From positions 868,001 to 932,000 of the forward strand of contig CAVRGQ010000004.1 in the NCBI GenBank assembly GCA_963720785.1: DNA of 64,000 nt, in the 5' to 3' direction. Of this stretch, positions 8,907 through 17,025 are shown in pieces; position 1 is the first letter of the stretch, and each line of letters starts with the position of its first letter. The position numbers were made by a program, and so were the translations under genes. The DNA is from CAVRGQ01 sp963720785. Lineage in GTDB: Bacteria; Actinomycetota; Acidimicrobiia; IMCC26256; DASPTH01. The notes under the pieces were generated by a model. The model saw only the letters and a list, made by a program, of their open reading frames with translations, searched no databases and was not told where the DNA came from.

Positions 8907-11141
8907 GTGACCGACACATCGACTGGCACATCGATCGGCAGCACCGCCACCCACACGTCGTTCTGCCGCATGTGCCACAGCGCATGCCCGATCCTCGTGG
9001 AGGTCGAGGGTGGCCGCGCGGTCAAGGTCAACGGCGATCCGGCCAGCGAGATCTACCACGGGTACTCGTGCATCAAGGGCCGCGCGCTGCCCGAGATGCA
9101 CAACAGCCCCGAACGACTGTTGCACTCGCTGAAGCGGGAGCCCGACGGCACACTCGCGCCGATCGCGGTCGAGCAGGCGATGGACGAGATCGCCACCAAG
9201 CTGCAGCAGGTGCTCGCCGACCACGGTCCGCTCGCGGTCGCGCTCTACAGCGGGACCTTCGGGCTCGCGAACTCGGTGACTGCTCCGCTGACCAACGCGT
9301 TCCGCGAGGCGATCGGCAACCCGCGCGGATGGGTGGCGACGTCGATCGACCAGCCGGGCAAGACCATCGCCCAGGGGCTCATGGGCGTGTGGATGGCGCT
9401 CCACCAGGGCCCGGCCACCGCCGACGTGTGCCTCGTGATCGGTTCCAACCCGCTCGTGTCGATTGCGGCGGGCCTGCCGCAGGCCGACCCGCGCAAGTGG
9501 CTGCACGACGCGAAGCGGCGCGGGTTCAAGCTCATCGTGATCGACCCGCGCCGCCACGAGACCGCGTCGCAGGCCGACATCTTCCTGCAGCCGCGTCCCG
9601 CGGAGGACGTCGCGATCGTGGCGGGGATGATCCGCCTCATCCTCGACGAAACGCTGCACGATGCCGACTTCGTCGCGCAGGAGTGCAACGGCGTCGACGA
9701 GTTGCGGCGCGCGGTCGAGCCGTACACGCCGGCCGAGGTCGCGCGACGCGCCGACATCCCCGTCGACGACTTCGTGGCCGCGACGCGGCTGTTCGCGACC
9801 GCCGGGCGTGGTGTGGCGGTGGCGGGCACCGGGCCGGGCATGTCGTCGGCTCGGGGCACGTTGCTCGAGTACCTCGTCCTCGCGCTGAACGCGATCTGCG
9901 GTCGGTACCTCCGCGAGGGCGAGTTGGTGTGGAACCCCGGCACGCTCGTGGAACCGGTGCCGCGGTTCGCGCAGGCGTCGGGCCCGTTCCCCTCTTACGG
10001 GTTCGAGCCGAAGCTGCGGGTCCGCGATCTCGGCGACACGCTCGTGGGCCCGCAGACTTCGGCGATCCCCGACGAGATCCTCCTCCCCGGTGACGACCAG
10101 ATCCGGGTGCTGATCAGTTGTGGCGGCAACCCGCTGGTGTCGTGGCCCGACCAGCACAAGGTCAGAGAGGCACTCGGGCACCTGGAGTTGCTCGTGCAGT
10201 TCGACCCGTGGATGTCGGCCACCGCGAAGGTCGCCGACTACGTGATCGCCCCCACGCTGTCGCTCGAGGTGCCGAGCATCACCAACTACATCGACATGCT
10301 GCCCGCCTACGCGCCCGGCTACGGGTTGCCGAAGCCGTGGGCGCAGTACGCGCCGGCCGTGGTCGCACCGCCGCCCGGTTCCGACGTCATCCCCGAGTGG
10401 GAATTCTTCCACGGCCTCGCGCAACGGATGGGCCTCGAGCTGCACATGCGCCCGGTCGACTTCAACGGACCGACGGGGGCGACCACTCCCGTTCCCATGG
10501 ACGGGACACCGACCGCCGACGCGCTGCTCGACCTGCTCACGGCCAAGGCGCGGGTGCCGCTCGACGAGGTGCGGGCCCACCCTCACGGCGCAGTGTTCGA
10601 CGAGCCGTCGTCGGTGGTCCTGCCGAAGATGGACGGGTGGGAGGCGCGCCTCGAGCTCGCGAACGAGCTCATGATGACCGACCTCGACGCGCTCACCGAT
10701 CGCGGCAGCGGCGACCTCGCGTCGTGGGCCGGCGACGAATACCCGTTCCGCCTGATCGGTCGGCGCATGCATGCGCACTACAACTCCGGCGGGATGACCG
10801 CGCCGCGCTTGCAGCGTGCGGAGCCGACCAATCCCGCCTACCTGCACCCCGACGACCTCGCCGACCTGGGTGTGCGCGAGGGCGAGGTCGTGCGGCTGAC
10901 GTCGGCGCGCGGCTCGATCCTCGGGGTGGCCGCGGCCGAACCGACGTTGCGACGCGGCCTGGTGGCCATGGCGCACGCCTGGGGCGACGTCGAGGAGTAC
11001 GACGACAAGGTGCATGAGATCGGCGGTAACACGGGGCGGCTCGCCGACGTCGGCGACGCGTTCGATCCCTACAGCGGCCAGCCGCTGATGTCGAACCTCC
11101 CGGTCCGGGTCAGCGCGCGGGACGGGGCGGCGGCTTCTTGA
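8907..11141 (+). CDS. Molybdopterin-dependent oxidoreductase with [4Fe-4S] domain
   Basis: The 744-aa protein begins with a cluster-binding domain, C20-x2-C23-x3-C27 and C55. A bis-MGD (molybdopterin guanine dinucleotide) domain and a C-terminal dinucleotide-binding β-barrel (about residues 610-730, with HPDDLADLGVREGEVV) follow, the order seen in formate dehydrogenase/nitrate reductase-like enzymes. There is no Tat signal, so it should be cytoplasmic. GTG 8907 follows GGGGGGA at 8897-8903. No separate electron-transfer subunit is adjacent. Being third in an operon after an SDR and an amidohydrolase, it may dehydrogenate or hydroxylate an organic intermediate; the true substrate and the Mo ligand residue are not clear. 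Confidence 0.85.
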   Translation: MTDTSTGTSIGSTATHTSFCRMCHSACPILVEVEGGRAVKVNGDPASEIYHGYSCIKGRALPEMHNSPERLLHSLKREPDGTLAPIAVEQAMDEIATKLQQVLADHGPLAVALYSGTFGLANSVTAPLTNAFREAIGNPRGWVATSIDQPGKTIAQGLMGVWMALHQGPATADVCLVIGSNPLVSIAAGLPQADPRKWLHDAKRRGFKLIVIDPRRHETASQADIFLQPRPAEDVAIVAGMIRLILDETLHDADFVAQECNGVDELRRAVEPYTPAEVARRADIPVDDFVAATRLFATAGRGVAVAGTGPGMSSARGTLLEYLVLALNAICGRYLREGELVWNPGTLVEPVPRFAQASGPFPSYGFEPKLRVRDLGDTLVGPQTSAIPDEILLPGDDQIRVLISCGGNPLVSWPDQHKVREALGHLELLVQFDPWMSATAKVADYVIAPTLSLEVPSITNYIDMLPAYAPGYGLPKPWAQYAPAVVAPPPGSDVIPEWEFFHGLAQRMGLELHMRPVDFNGPTGATTPVPMDGTPTADALLDLLTAKARVPLDEVRAHPHGAVFDEPSSVVLPKMDGWEARLELANELMMTDLDALTDRGSGDLASWAGDEYPFRLIGRRMHAHYNSGGMTAPRLQRAEPTNPAYLHPDDLADLGVREGEVVRLTSARGSILGVAAAEPTLRRGLVAMAHAWGDVEEYDDKVHEIGGNTGRLADVGDAFDPYSGQPLMSNLPVRVSARDGAAAS

Positions 11142-11538
11142 GGTCGGACTCGCGCCGCAGGCCGATGGTGCGGTGCGCGATGCGCCAGCCGTCGGGGGTC
11201 GGCACGCACACGTCGTCGTAGGTGCCGCTGCCGCACAGGCCACCGCCGAGCAACGAGAGGACCTTCGAACGCATGCGCACGGTGCCGTCGTCGTCGGTGG
11301 TCACGACCACGTTCGTCACGTGGTGGGCGACGGGATGACGCGCGTCGACGTACGACTGGATCACCGGCTCGATGCCCACGAGCGGCGGGTTGCCGAACTG
11401 CGACGTGTCGAACGTGATGTCGTCGGTGAAGATCTCGCGCAGCCGCTCGAAGTCGCCGTCGTCGACGATGTGCGCGTATTGCAGTGCGAGCTGCTGCAGT
11501 GCGATCGTGTCGTCGGCGGACTGGCCGGAGAAGGTCAT
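11110..11538 (-). CDS. NTF2-like (SnoaL/ketosteroid-isomerase fold) protein
   Basis: The 142-aa protein has the cone-shaped α+β barrel pattern: an N-terminal helix (QQLALQYAHIVDDGDFERL), IFTDDITFD, a central VAHHVTNVVV strand and a final WRIAHRTIG strand. Its 3' end overlaps the convergent molybdoenzyme gene by 32 bp. In actinobacterial lipid clusters such proteins act as isomerases, dehydratases or non-catalytic binders. The H-H pair is conserved in this type, but no proven active-site dyad can be assigned. Confidence 0.75.
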   Translation of the reverse strand: MTFSGQSADDTIALQQLALQYAHIVDDGDFERLREIFTDDITFDTSQFGNPPLVGIEPVIQSYVDARHPVAHHVTNVVVTTDDDGTVRMRSKVLSLLGGGLCGSGTYDDVCVPTPDGWRIAHRTIGLRRESDLKKPPPRPAR

Positions 11539-11570
11539 GGTTCGACACTAGAGGAGTCGGAGGAGCACGC

Positions 11571-12413
11571 GTGGAGATCGGCCTGAACCTGTCGGTGGCG
11601 AACCCGCGGCGGGTCCACGAGCTCGCGATCCTCGGTGAGGACCTCGGGTACGAGTCGGTGTTCGTGCCCGACCACCTCTTCATCCCGGTGCACGTCGACG
11701 ACAAGTACCCCGGCACGCCCGACGGGGCCTTCCCGTGGCCGCAGGACATCCCCCTGTACGACCCGTTCGTGCTGCTGGCCCGCATCGCCGAGCACACCAG
11801 CCGCATCAAGCTCGGTACCGGGATCTACATCCTTCCCCTGCGCCATCCGATCGTGGCCGCGCGCGCGATCACCGCAGTCGACGTGCTCTCGAACGGACGC
11901 GTGATCCTCGGTGTGGGGGTCGGTTGGCTGCGGCAGGAGTTCCGCGACCTCGGCATCGACCCGGCGTCGCGCTTCCGGCGCACGGAGGAGGCGGCCGAGG
12001 CGCTGCGCGTGCTGTGGACGGAGAAGGAGTGCGAGTACCACGGCGACCACTTCGACTTCGGGCCGCTCTACTTCGAGCCCAAGCCGGTGAGCGCGCCCCA
12101 CCCGCCGATCCTGTTCGGCGGCGAGTCCGAGAAGGCGCTGGTGCGCGCGGTCCGCTACGGCGACGGCTGGATCTCCGGCGGGGGTGAGGACGCGGTGGCG
12201 AAGGTGCAGCGCATCGGGGAGCTGCGCGCGGAGCAGGGACACGTTGGGCCCTTCGACCTCACCGTGCTGCTCTTCGACCCCGACGAGCGGATGATCGCCG
12301 ATCTCGCGGCCGCCGGTGTCGACCGGCTCGTCGTCGCCCCGTGGACGAGCAACCGCGAGGCGCCCGCCAAGATCGAGGAGTTCGCGGCGCGCGCCGCACG
12401 CGTGCTGGGTTAG
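11571..12413 (+). CDS. F420-dependent luciferase-like oxidoreductase
   Basis: The 280-aa TIM-barrel protein carries luciferase-like (LLM) family hallmarks: LGYESVFVPDHLF, ARIAEHTSRIKLGTGIYILPLRHP, VDVLSNGRVILGVGVGW and YGDGWISGG. This is the arrangement of the Rv2161c-type subgroup of F420 enzymes. GTG 11571 follows a clear GGAGGAG at 11559-11565. It is divergent from the NTF2-like gene and its stop overlaps the convergent VOC gene by four bases. A hydride transfer between F420 and a lipid or ketone substrate is the family activity. Confidence 0.85.
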   Translation: MEIGLNLSVANPRRVHELAILGEDLGYESVFVPDHLFIPVHVDDKYPGTPDGAFPWPQDIPLYDPFVLLARIAEHTSRIKLGTGIYILPLRHPIVAARAITAVDVLSNGRVILGVGVGWLRQEFRDLGIDPASRFRRTEEAAEALRVLWTEKECEYHGDHFDFGPLYFEPKPVSAPHPPILFGGESEKALVRAVRYGDGWISGGGEDAVAKVQRIGELRAEQGHVGPFDLTVLLFDPDERMIADLAAAGVDRLVVAPWTSNREAPAKIEEFAARAARVLG

Positions 12414-12877
12414 CGGGGGGTCTGGTCGCCGCGGTGCGCGGCGACGTCGGCCGGGTCGTACGAGATGAACTCGAGCAGGTTGTGGTCGGGGTCGCGCACG
12501 TACACGCTGATGCCGACAGTGGTGCCGCCCGAACGCCCACCGATGCGCGGCACCGGTCCCTCGATGGGGGCGACACCGACGTCGGCGAGCATGGCGAGCA
12601 GCGCGTCGACACCGCCGTCCCACACCACGCACAGGTCGGCGGAGCCGGGCTCCGCGGTGTCGCCGCGGAGGTACCACGGGTTGCCGCGCAGCGGCGTCAT
12701 CGTCTCGGGGTGCACGTTGATCTTCTGGTCGCCCGCGGCGATGGAGAAGATCGGGGTGGTGCCCGCTCGCCATTCCTCGAGGCCCTCGACGGTGAACCCC
12801 ACTGCGGCGTAGAACGCCGCGAGGCGTTCGCCGTCGTCGGTGGGGAAGGCGAGGTGGTCGACACCGGTGACCGGCAC
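12410..12877 (-). CDS. VOC (glyoxalase/dioxygenase-fold) protein
   Basis: The 155-aa protein has one βαβββ pair: VDHLAFPTDDGERLAAFYAAVGF with a first-strand metal-type His, then DPDHNLLEFISYDP with the terminal Glu. This is the standard metal-binding pattern of glyoxalase/extradiol-type VOC proteins. It is the last gene of the P450-ACAD-CocE-VOC operon, 9 bp after the hydrolase. It could be an isomerase, lyase or dioxygenase of the same pathway; single-pair proteins of this kind usually dimerise. Confidence 0.75.
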   Translation of the reverse strand: MPVTGVDHLAFPTDDGERLAAFYAAVGFTVEGLEEWRAGTTPIFSIAAGDQKINVHPETMTPLRGNPWYLRGDTAEPGSADLCVVWDGGVDALLAMLADVGVAPIEGPVPRIGGRSGGTTVGISVYVRDPDHNLLEFISYDPADVAAHRGDQTPR

Positions 12878-12886
12878 CGTGTGAAC

Positions 12887-14539
12887 CTATCCCTCGAACG
12901 CCGTCGCCGCGTGGGGGAGCACGACGTGCGACGGGTGCGCGGGATCGTGGTGCACGGTGTGCACGGCCGCGACGGTCTGCACGGCGGTGGCGAGGGGTTC
13001 GTCGGTGCCGAGGTTGCGCGCGTACGTGGGGTGCGCGCCACCCGACACCTGGACCCGGACGCGGTGCCCCGCACCGAACCGGTGCCCGGCCGGCCACAGA
13101 TCGATCGCCGCGACGAACACGCCGCTTGCCTCGTCTCCGTCGGTGCCGCGCTCGATCGTCGCCGGGGTGTAGCGCTGCAGCGCGTCGCACACGTTGTACG
13201 AGGACCCGTCGGGGTGCACGTCGCACAGGCGCACGAACACGTCGGTGTGCTCGTTCGTCGTGGCCAGGTGGATCTCGGCGTGCACGGGCCCGAGCAGCAC
13301 GAGCGGCTCGGTGAGCGGTTCGCTCGTGTACACGAGGACGTCGTCGCGCGCCTCGAGCGCGCGGTTCTCGGCCATGCCGCCGCTGATCATCCCGATGCCG
13401 CCCACCGCGGGCGTCGGGTCGGCCGGGTCGTACCCGTGCGTGTCGGGCTCCGACGCGGGCGGCTCGGTGGCGGCCAGCCCGCCGCCGGGCTGGAGGTACC
13501 ACGGCGTGGGCGTCGCGGGCGGCGGCCAGTTCGCGAAGCGACGCCACTCGGGCGCGTCGCCCTGCACGTGCACCGCGACGGGGCGCTCGTCGTCGAGCAG
13601 TCCCTCGCGGCCGAGGAGGTACGTGTCGAACCAGTCGAGCGGCGCGTCGGTCATCCCGCCCTCGCCGCCGCCACCGAGGTGACCGCCCGCACCGATGCGC
13701 AGGTGCACGGGCGCCGGCGCGTCGCGCAGCACCGCGTAGTCGCGGATCACGCCGGGGAGGGGGTAGTCGTGCCAGCCGTCGACGAGCAGCGTCGGCACGG
13801 ACCACTCGGGGAGCAGGTCGCGGAAATCGACGACCGACCATTTCGGGTCGTCGAGCGACGCGTCCGCGAGCTGCTCCAGGAAGAACGGGTACTCCGCGCC
13901 CTTCATGAACCGGATGATGTCGCCGACGGGGAGGTGCGCGTACGCGGCGCGCAGCTCTTCCATGCGCGCCGCGACCGCCTCGGGGGTGACGTCGCTGACG
14001 ACGGGCACCGCGTCGGGGTTGCCGAAGTCCATTGCGCTCAGGTCCCACGACACGATCAGCTCGAGTGCGACGGAGTCGCCGGCGAACCACGACCACTGGC
14101 GCATCGCCGTGGAGAGCGCGACCGCCATCGCCTGCAGATGCGGCGGCTTCGTCGATGCCAGGGCCCACTGCGTGAACCCCATGTAGCTCGCGCCGTACGA
14201 ACCGAGCCGGCCGTCGAACCAGGCCTGCTCGGCGATCCAGTCGGCGGTGGCGCGCCCGTCGACGTCTTCGCCGAAGAAGCTGTGCACGCCCTCGGAGCCG
14301 TCGGTGCCCCGGCACGCCTGGATCAGGTACCGGTAGCCGCGGCGCGCGAGTTCGGGGCCGAACCCGAAGTGCCCGACGTTCCGGCGCCCGTACGGCGTGC
14401 GTTCGAGGATGGTGGGGGCATCCTCGATGCGTCCGGCATCGTCCACCGGGTGGAACACGTCGGCGAGCAGGATGGTGCCGTCGGTCATCGGCACCTTCAC
14501 GTCGCGTTCGAGCTCGATGTCGTTGGCGCGCTCGCGCAT
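12887..14539 (-). CDS. CocE/NonD family α/β-hydrolase
   Basis: The 550-aa protein shows the X-Pro dipeptidyl-peptidase/CocE esterase layout. An N-terminal α/β-hydrolase has the nucleophile in GSYGASYMGF. The acid lies in LLVDGWHDY, the histidine in RIGAGGHLGGGG, and a C-terminal jelly-roll (about residues 330-545) ends in ARNLGTDEP and HPSHVVLP. ATG 14539 has a GGGGGG stretch just upstream. It probably cleaves an ester or amide (or acyl conjugate) made in the same operon as the P450 and ACAD. No signal peptide is seen, so a cytoplasmic role is expected. Confidence 0.85.
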   Translation of the reverse strand: MRERANDIELERDVKVPMTDGTILLADVFHPVDDAGRIEDAPTILERTPYGRRNVGHFGFGPELARRGYRYLIQACRGTDGSEGVHSFFGEDVDGRATADWIAEQAWFDGRLGSYGASYMGFTQWALASTKPPHLQAMAVALSTAMRQWSWFAGDSVALELIVSWDLSAMDFGNPDAVPVVSDVTPEAVAARMEELRAAYAHLPVGDIIRFMKGAEYPFFLEQLADASLDDPKWSVVDFRDLLPEWSVPTLLVDGWHDYPLPGVIRDYAVLRDAPAPVHLRIGAGGHLGGGGEGGMTDAPLDWFDTYLLGREGLLDDERPVAVHVQGDAPEWRRFANWPPPATPTPWYLQPGGGLAATEPPASEPDTHGYDPADPTPAVGGIGMISGGMAENRALEARDDVLVYTSEPLTEPLVLLGPVHAEIHLATTNEHTDVFVRLCDVHPDGSSYNVCDALQRYTPATIERGTDGDEASGVFVAAIDLWPAGHRFGAGHRVRVQVSGGAHPTYARNLGTDEPLATAVQTVAAVHTVHHDPAHPSHVVLPHAATAFEG

Positions 14540-14555
14540 GGGACCCCCCGGCCGC

Positions 14556-15764
14556 TCAGTCCGCGGCAGCCTGCTCCGCCGCGTAGGCGTCACGGTAGGG
14601 CTTCAGGAGCAGCCGCGACACGGTGGCCACGTGGGTCTCGTCGGGACCGTCCCAGATGCGCCCGAGGCGCGCCTCCTTGTAGTAGCGCTCGAGGGGGAGG
14701 TCGCTGGTCACGCCCTTGCCGCCGTACACCTGGATGGCGCGGTCGACCGCGTTGTGGAACATCCGTGCCGTCAGCACCTTGATCATGCCGATCTCGACCC
14801 GCGCGGGATCGCCGGTGTCGAGCTGGGCGGCGGCGTCGAGGGCCACGCCGCGGCACTGCATGATCTCCGCGGCGGTCTCGAACACCATCTGCTGGATCAG
14901 CTGCTTGTCGGCGAGCGGCGAGCCGAACGCGACCCGGCGCACCGAGCGCTCGCACAGGTAGTCGTAACAGCGCTGGGCCCGGCCGAGGAACCGCATCGCG
15001 TGGAAGATGCGGCCCGCGCCGAGACGCTTCTGGCCGAGCATGAAGCCCTGGCCGCGCTCGCCGAGCAGGTTGGTGTACGGCACGCGGATGTTGTCGTACT
15101 CCACCTCGCAGTGGTCGCCCTCGGTGTCACCGAACACGGGCACCGAGCGCACGATGTTGTAGCCGGGCGTGTCGGTGGGGACGATGATCGCCGAGAACGC
15201 GAGGTGCGGCCGGGGGGCGTCCTCCTCGGTGCGCGCGATGACCGTCGTGTACTTCGCGAAGCGCCCCAGGCTGGTGAACCACTTGCGCCCGTTGATCACC
15301 CATTCGTCGCCGTCGACGTGGGCGGTGGTCTGCAACTGCGTGGCGTCCGACGACGCCACGGCCGGCTCGGTCATCCCGAAGCTCTGGATGATGTCGCCGT
15401 TCACGAGTGGCCCGAGGTACTTGTCGCGCCACTCGGGCGACGCGTACGTGTTCAACATGATCGAGTCCTGCAGCGTGCCCTGGCCGAACACCCACACCGC
15501 GGGTTCGGAACGGCCCACCACCTCGTTGACGTACACGTAGTCGAGGAACGGCAGGCCCTGACCCCCGACCTCCTTCGGGTGACCGATGGCCCAGAGCCCT
15601 TCGGCCTTCGCCTGCGCGCGCAGGTCGGCCATGATCGGGCCGCCCGGGTCACCCGGCTCCCACCACGTGTAGAGCAGGTGCTCGACCGGGTTGATCCGCT
15701 CGTCGACGAACGCGCGGAACTGGTCGACGAGCGGGCGGACGTGGTCGGGGACGTGCAGGTCCAT
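14556..15764 (-). CDS. Acyl-CoA dehydrogenase, ACAD10/11-like
   Basis: The 402-aa protein has all three ACAD domains, including the flavin-site stretch SFGMTEPAVASSDATQL and the C-terminal QVYGGKGVTSDLPLE. Near the C-terminus, IWDGPDETH replaces the classical Y-E-G-T; the DGPDE form is the one I recall from ACAD10/11-type enzymes. In mammals these handle 4-hydroxyacyl-CoAs after phosphorylation by a fused kinase domain. A free phosphotransferase gene of that type is divergently transcribed only 1.3 kb away, which supports the comparison. It is separated from the upstream P450 gene by 3 bp and from the CocE gene by 16 bp. Confidence 0.85.
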   Translation of the reverse strand: MDLHVPDHVRPLVDQFRAFVDERINPVEHLLYTWWEPGDPGGPIMADLRAQAKAEGLWAIGHPKEVGGQGLPFLDYVYVNEVVGRSEPAVWVFGQGTLQDSIMLNTYASPEWRDKYLGPLVNGDIIQSFGMTEPAVASSDATQLQTTAHVDGDEWVINGRKWFTSLGRFAKYTTVIARTEEDAPRPHLAFSAIIVPTDTPGYNIVRSVPVFGDTEGDHCEVEYDNIRVPYTNLLGERGQGFMLGQKRLGAGRIFHAMRFLGRAQRCYDYLCERSVRRVAFGSPLADKQLIQQMVFETAAEIMQCRGVALDAAAQLDTGDPARVEIGMIKVLTARMFHNAVDRAIQVYGGKGVTSDLPLERYYKEARLGRIWDGPDETHVATVSRLLLKPYRDAYAAEQAAAD

Positions 15765-15767
15765 GGA

Positions 15768-16943
15768 TCACCAATCGATCGTGACGGGCAGGGTGTACGG
15801 GCCGCGCAGCGAGCACCCCTTCGGGGCGCCGGCCTCGTGGTCGGTGAGCGTGATCGCCCGCGTGCGCTCGAGGATCACATCGAGCAGCGTGCGCATCTCC
15901 TGGCGCGCGAACCACGCGCCGAGGCAGAAGTGCTCCCCGAGCCCGAATGCGAGCGACTCCGCGGCGTGGCGGTCGAGGTCGAACTCGTCGGGCCGCTCGT
16001 ACATCTGCGGGTCACGCGCGGCGGCGGAGAACGAGTACACCATGTCGGCGCCGGGCGCGATCTCGAACCCGAGGAACTCGCCACCCTCGGGCCGCGCCTT
16101 GCGGGGCAGGTTGCCGACCGCGGGCTCCCACCGCAGCGCCTCTTCGACCGCCCAGTGGCGCGCGTCGGGCTCGGTCCGCACGCGCTCCATGCGCGCGGGG
16201 TCGTCGAGCAGCGCGAAGAACATCGACGAGATGTTGTTGGTGGTGTTGTGCGTGCCGGCGGGGAAGAGCAGTCGGAGGAACGACAGGATCTCCTCGTCGT
16301 CGAGCGTGCGCCCCTGGAATTCACCGTTGACCAACATGCTGATGAGATCGTCGGCGGGTTCGGCGCGGCGCTCGGCCATCAGCTGCTCGAGGAACTCGGT
16401 GAGCTCGCGGCGCGTGCGCAGTGCGCCCTCGGGATCCACGGGGAAGCTGAACAGTGCGGTGGTCCAGCGCTCGAGCGTCTCGTAGTCGCCCCACGGGAGC
16501 CCGAGGAACCGCGTGATCACGACCATCGGCGCGAGGTGGGTGTACACCTCCCGCAGGTCGACGTCCCGCCGGCCCTCGATGGCGTCGAGCAACTGGTGGC
16601 ACACCGGGGCGATCAGCGTGTCGGCGTACGCAGCCATTCGCTGGCGCCGGAAGTTGGGCGAGATCACGGCGCGGTTGCGGTGGTGTTCGTCGCCGCGCAT
16701 GGAGTTGAGGGTGCGGCCGACCGCGGGATCGGTGTTGCGCGAGTAGGACTCCACCGATGGGAAGGTGTCCTCGTCGCGCAACGCGTCGCGGAGCGCCTCG
16801 TGGCTCAGTACCGCGACGTGGGGGGTCCCGTGGAACAGGATCTCGACGAGGGGGGACTCTTCGCGCAGCTCTCGGAGCACATCGTGCAGGCGCGGGAAGT
16901 CGTCCATCCCCATCGAGATGTCGTGGCGCTGCGGTGCTCGCAT
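15768..16943 (-). CDS. Cytochrome P450 with atypical I-helix
   Basis: The 391-aa P450 has the heme loop FGLGEHFCLGA (Cys340) and an ExxR helix (EEALRW). In the I-helix, the usual A-G-x-D/E-T-T is A229-G230-T231-H232-N233-T234, so both the acid and the first Thr of the oxygen-activation motif are changed. ATG 16943 is preceded by GAGGGGGG. It leads the operon P450-ACAD-CocE-VOC, and its promoter faces the kinase gene across operator-like site C. Loss of the acid-alcohol pair often goes with unusual oxidation chemistry or oxidants, though it can also be a sequence quirk. Confidence 0.85.
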   Translation of the reverse strand: MRAPQRHDISMGMDDFPRLHDVLRELREESPLVEILFHGTPHVAVLSHEALRDALRDEDTFPSVESYSRNTDPAVGRTLNSMRGDEHHRNRAVISPNFRRQRMAAYADTLIAPVCHQLLDAIEGRRDVDLREVYTHLAPMVVITRFLGLPWGDYETLERWTTALFSFPVDPEGALRTRRELTEFLEQLMAERRAEPADDLISMLVNGEFQGRTLDDEEILSFLRLLFPAGTHNTTNNISSMFFALLDDPARMERVRTEPDARHWAVEEALRWEPAVGNLPRKARPEGGEFLGFEIAPGADMVYSFSAAARDPQMYERPDEFDLDRHAAESLAFGLGEHFCLGAWFARQEMRTLLDVILERTRAITLTDHEAGAPKGCSLRGPYTLPVTIDW

Positions 16944-16983
16944 GGTCCCCCCTCGACTTCCCCCGAGACCGTGCCGTGGATTC

Positions 16984-16997
16984 GATATTGTATCCAA
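16984..16997 (-). promoter_or_regulatory. Operator-like site C (TTGGATACAATATC), divergent P450/kinase promoter
   Basis: The minus strand reads TTGGATACAATATC; its core TTGTATCCAA (plus strand 16988-16997) is a near palindrome. It is 10 of 14 identical to site A and 12 of 14 to site B, and again sits between divergent catabolic genes. Confidence 0.5.
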
Positions 16998-17025
16998 TTC
17001 GAGCGTCATGCGAGGGGGAGCAGCG

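Noticed and set aside
11535..14315. 926-codon reading frame on the minus strand
   Set aside because: It runs out of frame through the VOC and CocE genes and antisense to the F420 enzyme; no domain is seen.
12341..14782. 813-codon reading frame on the plus strand
   Set aside because: It is antisense to the CocE and ACAD genes, lacks recognisable domains and has the composition typical of high-GC shadows.
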